Assembly: GCA_963715045.1 (NCBI GenBank)
Contig: CAVQRC010000004.1
Span: 124,001-188,000, forward strand
DNA from: CAVQRC01 sp963715045
GTDB taxonomy: Bacteria > Planctomycetota > Planctomycetia > Pirellulales > Lacipirellulaceae
DNA length: 64,000 nt
Direction of reading: 5' to 3'
Positions within the stretch are counted from its first letter, which is position 1; every line of letters starts with the position of its first letter. Shown piece after piece: positions 8,872 to 17,822 of the stretch. A program made the position numbers and the translations under genes. Under the pieces are notes generated by a model. The model did not search any database and was not told the DNA's origin. It saw only the letters and a list, made by a program, of their open reading frames with translations.

Positions 8872-9031
8872 TGTTGCTCCACAGGCGGTTGCAGGGTGTT
8901 ACCTGAGCATTATACAACGACCCGGAAGCGAAACACCGGCACGCGTGGCGGCATCGCAACTGGGCGCGTGCTCCAGTCGCCTGCCAGCAGGTCGCCGTGG
9001 CAAGCCTGGCACAACCCCGAGTGAGTAGAAA

Positions 9032-10156
9032 ATGGCCGACACCCGGATCGACAAGTTGGCGGAAGTTCTTCTCGATCACAGTTGTCGGATCGAGCGCGGT
9101 GAAGCGGTCCTGATCGAAGGATTCGATCTTCCCGACACGACACTCGTCTCGGCGCTGATCGAGAAGGCCACCGCGCGGGGCAGCATCCCGCTGGTATCGC
9201 TGAAGACCAACGAAGTCCTCCGCGATCTCTACCGGCATGCCACACCGCAGTCGATGAAGCTGGCAGCCGAGTACGAGCGGGCGAGGATGCAATCAGTCCA
9301 GGCCTATATCGGCATCCGGGGTGCGGAGAACAGCAGCCAGTTCGCGGACGTTCCTTCCGAGCGGATGGAGTTGTACCAGAAGCATTGGTGGCACACCGTG
9401 CACTCCGAGGTACGCGTGAAGAAGACCAAATGGGTCGTACTACGCTATCCAACACCCTCTTTTGCCCAGGCGGCAAAGATGAGCACCCCGGCATTCAGGG
9501 ACTTCTTTTTCGAAGTCTGCACGGCCGACTACGCCCGGATGGAAGCCGACCAGCGACCGCTGAAGCGCCGCATGGAGGCCGCCGACAAGGTTCGGATCAC
9601 GGCACCCCACACGGAACTCGAATTCTCAATCCAGGGCATCCCGGTCATCGGCTGCGCGGGCGGGCGAAATATTCCCGATGGAGAGGTCTTCACTGCGCCG
9701 GTTCGCGACAGCATCAACGGTGTCATTCAGTTCAACACTCCGTCCCGATATCAGGGTGTCGTGTTCGAAAACATCCGCTTTGAATTCAAGAACGGCCAGA
9801 TCGTGAAGGCAACGGCGAACGAGAGCGACCGGCTCAACAAGATTCTCGACAGCGACGAGGGCGCCCGGTTTTGCGGCGAGTGGTCGATGGGCTGCAACAA
9901 TGCCATCCGCGAGCCGATGCTCGACACCCTGTTTGACGAGAAGATTGGCGGCTCGTTTCATCTCACGCCCGGTCAGGCTTACGACGAAGCCGACAATGGC
10001 AATCGCAGCCAGATCCACTGGGATCTCGTGCTCATCCAGCGTGCGGATTACGGAGGGGGAGAGATTTATTTCGACGATGAATTGATTCGCCGCGACGGGC
10101 TGTTCGTACCTGAAGAGCTCAAGCCCCTCAACGCCGGACTCGACAAGAATGTCTGA
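9032..10156 (+). CDS. M29 family metallo-aminopeptidase
   Basis: Zinc or cobalt aminopeptidase of the AmpS/PepS (M29) type, removing N-terminal residues from peptides in the cytoplasm. 374 residues against the usual 370-410. The diagnostic second half is clear: GGRNIPDGEVF (first metal-binding Glu), the AIREPMLDTLFDEKIGGSFHL segment carrying the next Glu and His, and a QIHWDLV segment carrying the last His and Asp ligands. It has no signal peptide. It is divergent from the acyl-CoA dehydrogenase gene (160 bp) and convergent with a glycosyltransferase gene, separated from it by a palindromic repeat. Substrate preference cannot be read. Confidence 0.88.
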   Translation: MADTRIDKLAEVLLDHSCRIERGEAVLIEGFDLPDTTLVSALIEKATARGSIPLVSLKTNEVLRDLYRHATPQSMKLAAEYERARMQSVQAYIGIRGAENSSQFADVPSERMELYQKHWWHTVHSEVRVKKTKWVVLRYPTPSFAQAAKMSTPAFRDFFFEVCTADYARMEADQRPLKRRMEAADKVRITAPHTELEFSIQGIPVIGCAGGRNIPDGEVFTAPVRDSINGVIQFNTPSRYQGVVFENIRFEFKNGQIVKATANESDRLNKILDSDEGARFCGEWSMGCNNAIREPMLDTLFDEKIGGSFHLTPGQAYDEADNGNRSQIHWDLVLIQRADYGGGEIYFDDELIRRDGLFVPEELKPLNAGLDKNV

Positions 10157-10180
10157 CGAATGCAATTCTGGCCTTCGTCT

Positions 10181-10264
10181 CTAGAATCCGTTGCAAGATG
10201 TGAATTTACCACCCTGTTTCTCGGCCGTGGGAGGCGTGAAACGGCGACTTGAAACGCGTTCTAG
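10181..10264. repeat. Dispersed 84-bp imperfect palindrome (element I, copy 1)
   Basis: The ends are inverted repeats: CTAGAATCCGTTGCAAG (10181-10197) pairs with CTTGAAACGCGTTCTAG (10248-10264), 14 of 17 positions. Inside, GTTTC and GAAAC flank a CGGCCGTGGGAG core, giving a nested stem. A second copy, inverted, is at 58545-58628; the two align without gaps at about 64 of 84 positions by my hand count. It fills the gap between two convergent genes, and its right end supplies the TAG stop of the minus-strand gene. Probably acts as a bidirectional terminator or as a REP/MITE-like element. Confidence 0.8.
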
Positions 10265-11550
10265 TCATTACGACCGGCCTTCACGGGATCGAACCGTGTG
10301 GGCTGCGGCCTCGGGTCGCGTCCCGTCTCGGGGAGGCCGCGGAGCATGACGCGGTAGAAGTCGCCCCGCAGCACCTGTTTGCTGTATGATTCCCGCACGG
10401 CCGTCAAGCAACGACTCCCATACGCGGCCAACGCTCGCTCCGGCAGGTCGGCGATCTCAAGGAGCTTGCGGACCATGCCGTCGATGTCTCCGTGATCCAC
10501 CTGCCAGCCGGCCTGATAGTCGTCGACGATATCGGCGATGTAACTGGGGCGGGGGCCAAGCAGCAACAGCGGACGCCCCAACGACATCGCATCGTAGATC
10601 TTGCAGGGATGGATGATGCCGACCATGTCGTTTCCCAGAGAGACGACATGCACGTCGGCCGCTGACAACGAATACTTCAGCTCGGCCATCGGCAGGTAGG
10701 GGAGCGACGTTATATTTGCCGGTCGGATGCGGGAAATCGCATCGTCGATGGGTTGCTTGCCGATTCCACCGCCGATGAACATGAAATGCAACCGAGGGTG
10801 ATCCTGCAGGCGGAGAGCCGCTTCCAACAGAGTCGACAGAGGATTCGCGATGCTGTGATTTCCGCTGAACATCACGCAGAGTTTACCCGCCAGGCGGTGT
10901 TCGATGACGAATGGATTCGTCGCATCGGGGACAGGTTGGGGGATCGGGAGGAGAGGCCAGGGAGGGATAACGTGGAGTTTTTCGCGGACATCGAATTTCC
11001 GGTTGAGGCTCGCGGCCATGAAACGATCGAGCACGATCACCTCGGACGCCCGCTTGAGAATCATCCGATTGAGTGCATTGAAGCTGCGGGCTGCAATGCT
11101 CCTGGCCGTGATTTTACCCATCGCGATGACCTGGTCCGGATTGATGTCCATCACCCAGAACTTGATCGGGACCCGCCGGAAGATGCCAATCGCCAGAGCC
11201 GCGATCGAACCCATCGGAGGCGAGGTACTCACCAGGACACAGTCGAGTCGGCGGAGAAAAATCCCTCGGACGATGACCTGCAGCAGAAATAGAGACTGTC
11301 CCAGCAGCCGGATGGGAATGTTTCGTTTGCCGAACGACGAAAGTGGCATGCGGCGAATGCAAACACCGTTGCGGGTCTCTTCGGCCGGGTACTTGACGGT
11401 CGCATCGTCGTACCCGCGTGCGGACGTCAACACGAGCACGTCGAAACCCAGATCCACGAGTCCCTCGGCAGCATCGGCCATATACTGACCGACCGCGGTG
11501 GGGTCCGGGACGTAGACCTGGCTGAGGACGAGAATCCGGGGCTTACGCAT
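10261..11550 (-). CDS. Family 4 glycosyltransferase (WcaI-like)
   Basis: GT-B fold retaining transferase, likely adding a sugar to an exopolysaccharide repeat unit. About 429 residues. The N terminus RILVLSQVYVPDPTAVGQYM is the acceptor-domain start typical of WcaI-type enzymes, followed by SPPMGSIAAL and a WVMDINPDQ stretch; the donor domain shows VMFSGNHSIANPLSTL and a Glu/Asp-containing region near HPCKIYDAMSLGRP that binds the nucleotide sugar. I place the start at ATG 11550; a GTG immediately upstream is also possible. It is 54 bp downstream of gmd on the same strand, so it belongs to the fucose/exopolysaccharide locus. Sugar specificity unknown. Confidence 0.87.
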   Translation of the reverse strand: MRKPRILVLSQVYVPDPTAVGQYMADAAEGLVDLGFDVLVLTSARGYDDATVKYPAEETRNGVCIRRMPLSSFGKRNIPIRLLGQSLFLLQVIVRGIFLRRLDCVLVSTSPPMGSIAALAIGIFRRVPIKFWVMDINPDQVIAMGKITARSIAARSFNALNRMILKRASEVIVLDRFMAASLNRKFDVREKLHVIPPWPLLPIPQPVPDATNPFVIEHRLAGKLCVMFSGNHSIANPLSTLLEAALRLQDHPRLHFMFIGGGIGKQPIDDAISRIRPANITSLPYLPMAELKYSLSAADVHVVSLGNDMVGIIHPCKIYDAMSLGRPLLLLGPRPSYIADIVDDYQAGWQVDHGDIDGMVRKLLEIADLPERALAAYGSRCLTAVRESYSKQVLRGDFYRVMLRGLPETGRDPRPQPTRFDPVKAGRND

Positions 11551-11604
11551 CACACGCGGCGTGGGGTGACTTGGAGGAGGTAACCGCGGCGGATCACCGC
11601 CGTG

Positions 11605-12684
11605 TCAGCGATTGCATCGTTCCCGCTTGGCGACTTCCAAGTCGTGCCGAACCATCATTTTGGCGAGGTCTGCCATGGAGACGCTCGGTTCCCAGCCGAG
11701 TTGTTCGCGGGCCTTGGTGGCGTCGCCGAGGAGCAGGTCGACTTCGGCGGGTCGGAAATAGCGTTCATCGACGGCGACCAGCACGCGTCCTTCGGGATCG
11801 AGGCCCCGCTCGTCGAGCCCTTCTCCTTCCCACTTCAAGGGCAGTCCGACGTCCTCGAAGCAGATTTCGCAGAACTCGCGAACCGAGTGCGTTTTGTTCG
11901 TGGCGATGACGTAATCGTCGGGTTGGTCTGCCTGAAGCATGAGCCACATGGCCTCGATGTAATCGGCCGCGTAGCCCCAGTCTCGTTTGGCATCGAGGTT
12001 TCCGAGATACAGTTGATTCTGCAGGCCCAGTTTGATGCGGGCGGCAGCCTGACTGATCTTCCTGGTCACGAACGTGCCGCCCCGCCGAGGCGATTCGTGG
12101 TTGAAGAGAATTCCGTTGCAGGCGAATGTGCCGTAGGACTCGCGGTAGTTGCGGGTGATGTGGTAGGCGAACGCCTTCGCGACGGCGTAGGGACTGCGGG
12201 GATAGAACGGCGTCTGCTCCGTCTGCGGCGTTTCAACCACTTTGCCGTACATTTCGGACGATGAAGCCTGGTAGAAGCGGGTGTCGAGATCGAGTTCGCG
12301 GATTCCTTCGAGTAGGCGGACGACACCCAACGCGGTCACGTCGGCGGTGTACTCCGGGATCTCGAACGAGACTTTCACGTGCGATTGGGCGGCCAGGTTG
12401 TAGATCTCGTGCGGGCGGACCTCTTTGAGAATCTTGTTCAGCGAGGAGCCATCTGTCAGATCGCCGTATCGCAACTGCAGCCGCAGGTTCTTCTCGTGCG
12501 GATCCTGATACACGTGGTCGATACGGCCCGTGTTGAAGGAGGAACTGCGGCGAATGATCCCCCACACCGCATAGCCCTTGTCGAGCAGGAACTCGGCCAG
12601 GTACGAACCGTCTTGACCGGTGATGCCGGTGATCAAGGCCCGCGGTGTTTCGCCGGCGTTAAGATGCCCAGGCGTTCTGCTCAT
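11605..12684 (-). CDS. gmd: GDP-mannose 4,6-dehydratase
   Basis: First step of GDP-L-fucose synthesis: GDP-mannose to GDP-4-keto-6-deoxymannose, NADP-dependent. 359 residues from the ATG at 12684. The extended SDR motifs are complete: GITGQDGSYLAE nucleotide loop, SSSEMYG with the catalytic Thr/Ser region, YPRSPYAVAK with the Tyr-x3-Lys pair, NHESPRRGGTFVTRK typical of Gmd, and RDWGYA. The start overlaps the stop of the upstream fused wecA-fcl frame as ATGA (12681-12684), so translation is probably coupled and the next enzyme of the pathway is made in step. Confidence is high. Confidence 0.96.
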   Translation of the reverse strand: MSRTPGHLNAGETPRALITGITGQDGSYLAEFLLDKGYAVWGIIRRSSSFNTGRIDHVYQDPHEKNLRLQLRYGDLTDGSSLNKILKEVRPHEIYNLAAQSHVKVSFEIPEYTADVTALGVVRLLEGIRELDLDTRFYQASSSEMYGKVVETPQTEQTPFYPRSPYAVAKAFAYHITRNYRESYGTFACNGILFNHESPRRGGTFVTRKISQAAARIKLGLQNQLYLGNLDAKRDWGYAADYIEAMWLMLQADQPDDYVIATNKTHSVREFCEICFEDVGLPLKWEGEGLDERGLDPEGRVLVAVDERYFRPAEVDLLLGDATKAREQLGWEPSVSMADLAKMMVRHDLEVAKRERCNR

Positions 12685-15263
12685 GTCTGATTCTCGAGAT
12701 ACCATTGATAGGTGCGTCTAATCCCCTCCGCGAGCTCGACCTCGTGTTGCCATCCCAAAGCGTGGATGCGGCTGACATCGAGAAGCTTTCGCGGAGTACC
12801 GTCGGGTTTCGTGGCGTCGAAGCAGATTTCGGCCTCTTCCGCGACGACGTCCCGGACGAGATGTCCCAGCTCAAGGATAGAGATATCCTTGCCGGTGCCA
12901 ATATTGATCGTTTGTTCGTCGTCGTAGTGATCGAGCAGAAACAGGCATGCTTCGGCGAGGTCTTCGACGTAGAGAAACTCGCGGCGAGGTGTACCGGTTC
13001 CCCACAGCACAACCCGTTGCGGCTGCTGGTTTCGGCTGTCATGAAACTTGCGGATCAAAGCTGGCAGGACGTGCGAACTCTCGAGATCGAAGTTGTCGTG
13101 CGGGCCATAGAGGTTGGTGGGCATCGCCGAGATGAAGTTGCAACCGTGCTGCTGCCGATAAGCGGCGCAGGACTTGAGCCCTGCGATCTTGGCAATGGCG
13201 TAGGCTTCGTTGGTTGATTCCAGTGGCCCGGTGAGCAAGTAATCTTCACGAATCGGTTGGGGGCAATCGCGGGGATAGATGCAGGAGCTGCCGAGGTAGA
13301 GCAGCTTTTCGACCCTGGTTTGCCATGCCGCGTGGAGCACCGTCGCGTGAATCATCAGATTGTCGTAAAGGAAGTCGGCCGGAGCCGTCGCGTTCGCGTG
13401 AATCCCCCCGACTTTTCCCGCGACGTGGACGACGTAACGCGGTTGGTGCCGGCGAAACCAGTCGTCGACCGACCGCTGGTCTCGAAGATCGAGTTCGCCG
13501 CGGGTGGCGACGTGTATGTTTTGGAAGCCGTGACGCATCAAGCAGCGGACGACTGCCGAGCCGACCATCCCGCGATGGCCTGAGACATAGATGGCCGCGT
13601 CGCGGGGGATCGCAGGCGAGTTGGTCAAGGTGGCTGCAGGAGACATGGACGCTGGGACCGGGAGTGCCGGAAAGTTGAGAAGATGAGGTTCGGGGCGATT
13701 CGACACGGCGATCGAACCGCGGCTCGTGGCCTGGGCCCGATCAGGGCGTGGCGACCGTGTCGTGGCGGGGTGTCGTGGCAGGATCGCAACGGTGGCAGGA
13801 TCAGGTTCCGTTTGACGTCCCTGCCGAATCTCGTTAACCGCCTGGCGAATGTCGTTTTCGAGGGGCTCGAGGTAGCTCATCAGGTGCACGATCTTCTCGA
13901 CCGTCGACCCCTTCCCGACATGACCGACGATCTCGATCTTGCCGACCGACTCGTCGTCGACCACCAGCGGCGCGGTCACCCGCCAGCAGTCCCCCTTTTC
14001 GGAAATGCCGTCCCAGGTGGCGAAATAGTCCTCATTGAGAGAAGCGATGTTGATCGAAAAGTGAATTCGAGCCAGATCGAATCGTTCCGGCAGCTTCAGG
14101 ATCGCCTGCCACAGTTCGTCCCACTCGCGCGTGCCCTGCAACTGAATGCGGCTTTCGCGATTGCCGTCTTCCCTCTCGCGACCGAAAGCCAGACGGAAGC
14201 GGTCTTTGACAAGCGCGAATTCGACGTGGCCGAAAGTCTTCGTGACGATCAAGAACAACCCCACGGCAGCGACCGTTACTAAGGCGATCAACTCGTCTTG
14301 GAAATGGAAGCTCAGAAACGCCGCGACGCAGGTCGTCAGGCAGATCAAACCGATGAACAGGACGGCCTGGCGGACGGTCCAGCCGCGGGTGAGCAGCGAG
14401 TGATGAAGATGACCCCGGTCGGCGGCAAAGACGCTGCGTCCCGTTAAGGTTCGCCGCAGGATCGCGGCCAGGGAGTCGAGGATCGGAATCGACCACACGG
14501 CAAAGGGGACCGTCAGGGCAACGGTTGCCGCGCTCTTGGCAGACGAGTCGATCGCCACGGCTCCAATCAAGAGTCCGACGAGCATGCTGCCAGCGTCTCC
14601 CAGGAAAACCGTGGCCGGCGCAAAGTTGTATCGCAGGAAGCCGAGCAGTGCGCCGGCGAGTGCGAGGAGCAGAATCGTGTTGAGTTGCTGGCCCTGGACG
14701 GCGGCAATGGCTGCCACGGTCAAGCTCAGCACGAGCCCGACGCTTGATGCCAAGCCATCAATGCCATCGATCAGGTTGATCGCATTGATGGCCCCTAACA
14801 GCCAGAACATGGTCAGGCCCAGTGAGCCCCACCAGTTCAGCGGAATGTCGAGGTCGGCCAGCGAGAATCTCTCGATCCACAATCCGCTGTACCAGATCAG
14901 GACTCCCGCAGCGACGATCTGCCCCAGCAGCTTGTAGTGCCCGCGAAGACCGACGACGTCGTCGATCAGTCCGACCACCACAATGATTACGCTTGACGCC
15001 AGCAGCCCTCCCAGAAGCGCGATGCGTGCCGAACCAAGAACGAGTTGGCCATTCTGGTGGGCAAACACAATGCCAACGGTGGCCGCCAGCAGCCAGCCCG
15101 CGAAGACAGCCAGGCCGCCACCGAGGGCAACCGCCCGGCCGTGAGCCTTGCGACCGCCGTCGGGACGATCCACAAAGCCAGTCCGTGTGGCGAAGTCGCG
15201 AACGAGCCGCGTCAGAACCAGCGTGCTCAACACCGCCAGCACGAATGCGATTAGATGCGACAT
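12681..15263 (-). CDS. Fused WecA-like phosphoglycosyl transferase and GDP-L-fucose synthase
   Basis: One uninterrupted frame of 860 residues. Residues 1 to about 350 are a polytopic WecA/TagO/MraY-type transferase: GLIDDVVGLRGH, NAINLIDGIDGLA, VFLGDAGSM and HLHHSLLTRG are the catalytic and lipid-binding motifs; this part would start a glycan on undecaprenyl phosphate. Residues about 380-510 are a cytoplasmic domain I cannot name. After a Pro-rich linker, 540-860 is a full GDP-L-fucose synthase: GHRGMVGSA cofactor loop, SSCIYPRDC, YAIAKIAG (Tyr/Lys pair), and MPTNLYGPHDNFD. An internal ATG at 13646 could give free fucose synthase. I prefer ATG 15263 over a TTG at 15299. A lost stop codon by sequence error is the alternative to a true fusion. 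Confidence 0.88.
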   Translation of the reverse strand: MSHLIAFVLAVLSTLVLTRLVRDFATRTGFVDRPDGGRKAHGRAVALGGGLAVFAGWLLAATVGIVFAHQNGQLVLGSARIALLGGLLASSVIIVVVGLIDDVVGLRGHYKLLGQIVAAGVLIWYSGLWIERFSLADLDIPLNWWGSLGLTMFWLLGAINAINLIDGIDGLASSVGLVLSLTVAAIAAVQGQQLNTILLLALAGALLGFLRYNFAPATVFLGDAGSMLVGLLIGAVAIDSSAKSAATVALTVPFAVWSIPILDSLAAILRRTLTGRSVFAADRGHLHHSLLTRGWTVRQAVLFIGLICLTTCVAAFLSFHFQDELIALVTVAAVGLFLIVTKTFGHVEFALVKDRFRLAFGREREDGNRESRIQLQGTREWDELWQAILKLPERFDLARIHFSINIASLNEDYFATWDGISEKGDCWRVTAPLVVDDESVGKIEIVGHVGKGSTVEKIVHLMSYLEPLENDIRQAVNEIRQGRQTEPDPATVAILPRHPATTRSPRPDRAQATSRGSIAVSNRPEPHLLNFPALPVPASMSPAATLTNSPAIPRDAAIYVSGHRGMVGSAVVRCLMRHGFQNIHVATRGELDLRDQRSVDDWFRRHQPRYVVHVAGKVGGIHANATAPADFLYDNLMIHATVLHAAWQTRVEKLLYLGSSCIYPRDCPQPIREDYLLTGPLESTNEAYAIAKIAGLKSCAAYRQQHGCNFISAMPTNLYGPHDNFDLESSHVLPALIRKFHDSRNQQPQRVVLWGTGTPRREFLYVEDLAEACLFLLDHYDDEQTINIGTGKDISILELGHLVRDVVAEEAEICFDATKPDGTPRKLLDVSRIHALGWQHEVELAEGIRRTYQWYLENQT

Positions 15264-15749
15264 CGATCCTAAACTCGTAGGTGCATTCCCAATGGGCAAA
15301 CGCGACTTACGCCCCCCGACAACCGACGCAACGTTCGTGGATCGATATCCCTATTCAGACCACGGGCCAATGATTCAGGAAAACATCAGGTGAAGGTCGA
15401 TGCCCCACAGCATGACGACTTGAGAAGGTCGCGAGAAGTCCCATGCTCGAGGTGAGCCTCCACGCATCGGGCTGCTCGATGGGGTGCCCCGGTGGACGCT
15501 TGGAGAATCCCCTAACTCCCTAAAAATCGGCACCTTAGGGTGTTTCCCGAAAGGTCCTGAGTCGCGGTTCATGGTAAACGCGTCTCAAAACAAGGTCAAC
15601 CAATCTGGACCCTTCGGGTGGCTCGATTCCGACTAGTTCGGCAGCAATCACGGCTTGATCGCTACAACCCGACAGGACTTGATGAGATAGAATCCCAGAG
15701 ACACTTGGTGCGATTTGTTTCCCTCACCTGAATTCCTGCCGCTGCGCCG
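15264..15749. promoter_or_regulatory. Divergent intergenic region of the exopolysaccharide locus
   Basis: 486 bp without a gene separate the minus-strand WecA-fucose operon from the plus-strand WcaF-like gene, so both promoters must lie here. A CCCTAA...TTAGGG inverted repeat with an 11-base spacer sits around 15518-15540, and ACCCTTCGGGT forms a small hairpin near 15610. I cannot assign sigma sites with confidence. Confidence 0.45.
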
Positions 15750-16319
15750 ATGAAGCTGAGCGAGTATTGCAAAGGCGAATACACTCCCGGCGCGGGAGTC
15801 GCCAAACAGTTGCTATGGTACTTCGTCGGCTTTCCGCTGGTGCGAAGCCATCTGATCCCGTTCTCCGTCGTGAAGGTAGCGACCTTGCGGTTGTTTGGGG
15901 CAACGGTCGGTCGTGGGGTACGGATCAAGCCTGGGCTCCGCGTCAAGTTCCCGTGGCGACTGCGAGTCGGGAACGATAGCTGGCTTGGCGAGGATGCCTG
16001 GATCGATAATCAGGCGAATGTAACGATCGGCTCAGACTGCTGTGTTTCTCAACAGGCGTATCTGTGCACCGGCAGCCACGATTGGACGTCGGAGTCTTTC
16101 GACTTGATCACGCGGGAAATCGAACTCGAAAACCATAGCTGGGTTGCCGCCCGTGCCAGCGTCGCGCCCGGCACACGCCTGGGAGAGGGGGCGGTTCTCG
16201 GTCTGGCCAGCCTGGGGCGGGGAGAACTCGAGCCCTGGAGTATCTATGTCGGCGTCCCGGCCGAGAAAGTCGGCGACCGGGTGATCGAAGCAGACTCACC
16301 CGCCCTGGCGGACGGGTGA
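15750..16319 (+). CDS. WcaF-like colanic acid acetyltransferase
   Basis: Left-handed beta-helix (hexapeptide) acetyltransferase that would O-acetylate an exopolysaccharide sugar with acetyl-CoA. 189 residues. The N-terminal helix region with LLWYFVGFPLVRSHLIPFS is typical of WcaF, followed by hexapeptide turns (VTIGSDCCVSQQAYL and neighbours); the catalytic His is in the GSHDWTSESFDL segment, and WVAARASVAPGTRLGEGA forms the last coils. It is divergent from the wecA-fcl-gmd operon across 486 bp, which supports one shared polysaccharide. The stop codon lies inside a strong hairpin. Assignment is good, substrate unknown. Confidence 0.88.
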   Translation: MKLSEYCKGEYTPGAGVAKQLLWYFVGFPLVRSHLIPFSVVKVATLRLFGATVGRGVRIKPGLRVKFPWRLRVGNDSWLGEDAWIDNQANVTIGSDCCVSQQAYLCTGSHDWTSESFDLITREIELENHSWVAARASVAPGTRLGEGAVLGLASLGRGELEPWSIYVGVPAEKVGDRVIEADSPALADG

Positions 16320-16320
16320 G
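16295..16320 (+). terminator. Hairpin overlapping the wcaF-like stop codon
   Basis: CTCACCCG (16295-16302) and CGGGTGAG (16313-16320) form a perfect 8-bp stem with a 10-base loop that includes the TGA stop. It lies between two convergent genes only 16 bp apart. No T-run follows, so it is a terminator-like or mRNA-end hairpin rather than a textbook intrinsic terminator. Confidence 0.5.
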
Positions 16321-16335
16321 CGGCTTTCGAACGAA

Positions 16336-16704
16336 TCAGGCTTTCGGCTTTGCCGAGAAGGAACCGTTTGGCCCGTGCAAACGGACGGGTACAAACCCGG
16401 CGGCCTCGACGGCTTCCCACAGCGCCAGCGGCGAAAGGACTTTCTTTTGCTCGGGGGTCACGATCGCCGCGTTTGATTTGACGACCGCCTTGACATGGCG
16501 GACTCCCTGGACCGTGTACAGCTTGCGGGCAATCTTCTTGGCGCACGCCGAGCAGTGCATGTCTTTGACGTAGATTCGCGTCTGGGCCGATTGGATCTCG
16601 CGATCTGCGGCCACCAGTTGGCCGATCGGGAGGCTGGCAGCGGCTGCTGCCGTCATCGCGCGGACCACAAACGCGCGTCGATTCGATATTCCGTCCCTGG
16701 ACAT
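16336..16704 (-). CDS. Exported heavy-metal-associated (HMA) domain protein
   Basis: 122 residues. The N terminus carries a twin-arginine motif (SNRRAFVV, residues 7-14) followed by an Ala-rich hydrophobic stretch, so export by Tat is likely. Residues about 43-110 are an HMA ferredoxin-like domain with the metal-binding DMHCSACAKK loop (Cys51, Cys54), as in CopZ or MerP. The start is fixed by the ribosome site: AAGGAGG precedes the ATG at 16704 by 8 bases, whereas the ATG at 16710 is only two bases from it. A His/Cys-rich lipoprotein gene lies 68 bp upstream on the same strand. Likely handles Cu or another soft metal outside the cytoplasm (inference). Confidence 0.82.
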   Translation of the reverse strand: MSRDGISNRRAFVVRAMTAAAAASLPIGQLVAADREIQSAQTRIYVKDMHCSACAKKIARKLYTVQGVRHVKAVVKSNAAIVTPEQKKVLSPLALWEAVEAAGFVPVRLHGPNGSFSAKPKA

Positions 16705-16772
16705 TCGCATCACCTCCTTGGATTTCCTTGGAAAACACGTGACCCGACACAGGCCATCGGTTGCGTAACGAT

Positions 16773-17435
16773 TTAACGACGCACGTACAGACTGGCGGCA
16801 TCGACGATCAGGAGTGCGTCGTCGCCGCTGCCCAATACGGTCGGCGTCCCTTTGATCACAACCATTTCGTCGCCGCTGAGCTCGAAAAGTTCCCTGGCGT
16901 CGATCGGGATGGGCTGCTGATGATCGTCCACGAATCGCACGGCACAGAGAACATCACTCTTCGCCGCTTTCGCGCAGAAGGGGCAGTCAGCATGATCTTC
17001 GCCGCCATGATCGTGCCCTTGAGCTTCGATTTCAGCCGCTGCTGCCGCGTCGGCAACGAAGAAATGAGCTTCGCCCGGGACCCAGGGAAAGTCGGGTTGA
17101 CCATCGCGCCACGGATTCGGCACCCCGCCCACCCGCCCCACGACCACGACGCTCTCCGGGACCGGGGGGCGGCTCTCCGCCGCTTCACTCGTGCCGCCTG
17201 CCTCGGACGCCTGCGAGGCTTCCTGCAGCAAGTTCTCGCGGAGATCAAGCACCGACATGGCGCCCGCCGGTTCCTCCGAGAGGAGTAGCTGCTGGCGGTA
17301 TTCGGCGAGCACTTGCGGGTCGGTTTTGCCCGCCGATGGCGCGTTGCAGCCCGCGACAAAAAGGGTGGCGGCCAGGGCTAAGCAGCCCACACAATGACTC
17401 GCGATCACGGGAGGCATCTGGTCGTCAATTCTCAT
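16773..17435 (-). CDS. His/Cys-rich lipoprotein of unknown function
   Basis: About 220 residues from ATG 17435 (a longer reading to 17501 adds no signal-like sequence). The lipobox LFVAGC places the lipidated Cys at residue 30, so the protein is anchored in a membrane facing out of the cytoplasm. A helical stretch and a proline linker precede a beta-rich domain that contains a compact metal-like cluster, HDHGGEDHADCPFC, in the middle. Together with the HMA protein encoded 68 bp downstream this suggests a two-gene metal-binding unit. I do not recognise a named family; the metal is unknown. Confidence 0.65.
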   Translation of the reverse strand: MRIDDQMPPVIASHCVGCLALAATLFVAGCNAPSAGKTDPQVLAEYRQQLLLSEEPAGAMSVLDLRENLLQEASQASEAGGTSEAAESRPPVPESVVVVGRVGGVPNPWRDGQPDFPWVPGEAHFFVADAAAAAEIEAQGHDHGGEDHADCPFCAKAAKSDVLCAVRFVDDHQQPIPIDARELFELSGDEMVVIKGTPTVLGSGDDALLIVDAASLYVRR

Positions 17436-17822
17436 CTCAAGGGGAGTCTGGAAGGATTCCTGCTGACGAATCTCTGCTGCAGCGGTGCGCAGCATGACCA
17501 CGTGTTGCCATCTGCTCTGGTACGTATCGGTCGCCCGCAGGGTGCGGGGTTAGCCATTCGCGTGACCAGTCGGCAGGGTCTTGCCCGGGGGCCGCGAAGC
17601 TGCCGGTAAAGGCACCTAAGTCCAGTGCTGAAATGCTTTTGCGGGATATGGATGGTCGCCTCTTGGGGATGCCGCGAATTCGCCAGAAAATTTTTGATCG
17701 GCGCTCAAGATCACCTGGTTCCCAGCGAATTTCTCTACGTACTCAAGCCGGTCCGACCAAAGGCACCCCAACGCCGAAATCGGCATCACCTCAACTCACG
17801 TTCTTTTTGGAGGGCGTATCCC
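17436..17822. promoter_or_regulatory. Divergent region between lipoprotein and coiled-coil genes
   Basis: 387 bp hold the upstream sequences of the metal-protein pair (minus strand) and of the six-gene signalling cluster (plus strand). Readings into the region from either gene look non-coding. The clearest signal is the ribosome site GGAGGG just before 17823. No promoter can be assigned with confidence. Confidence 0.35.
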
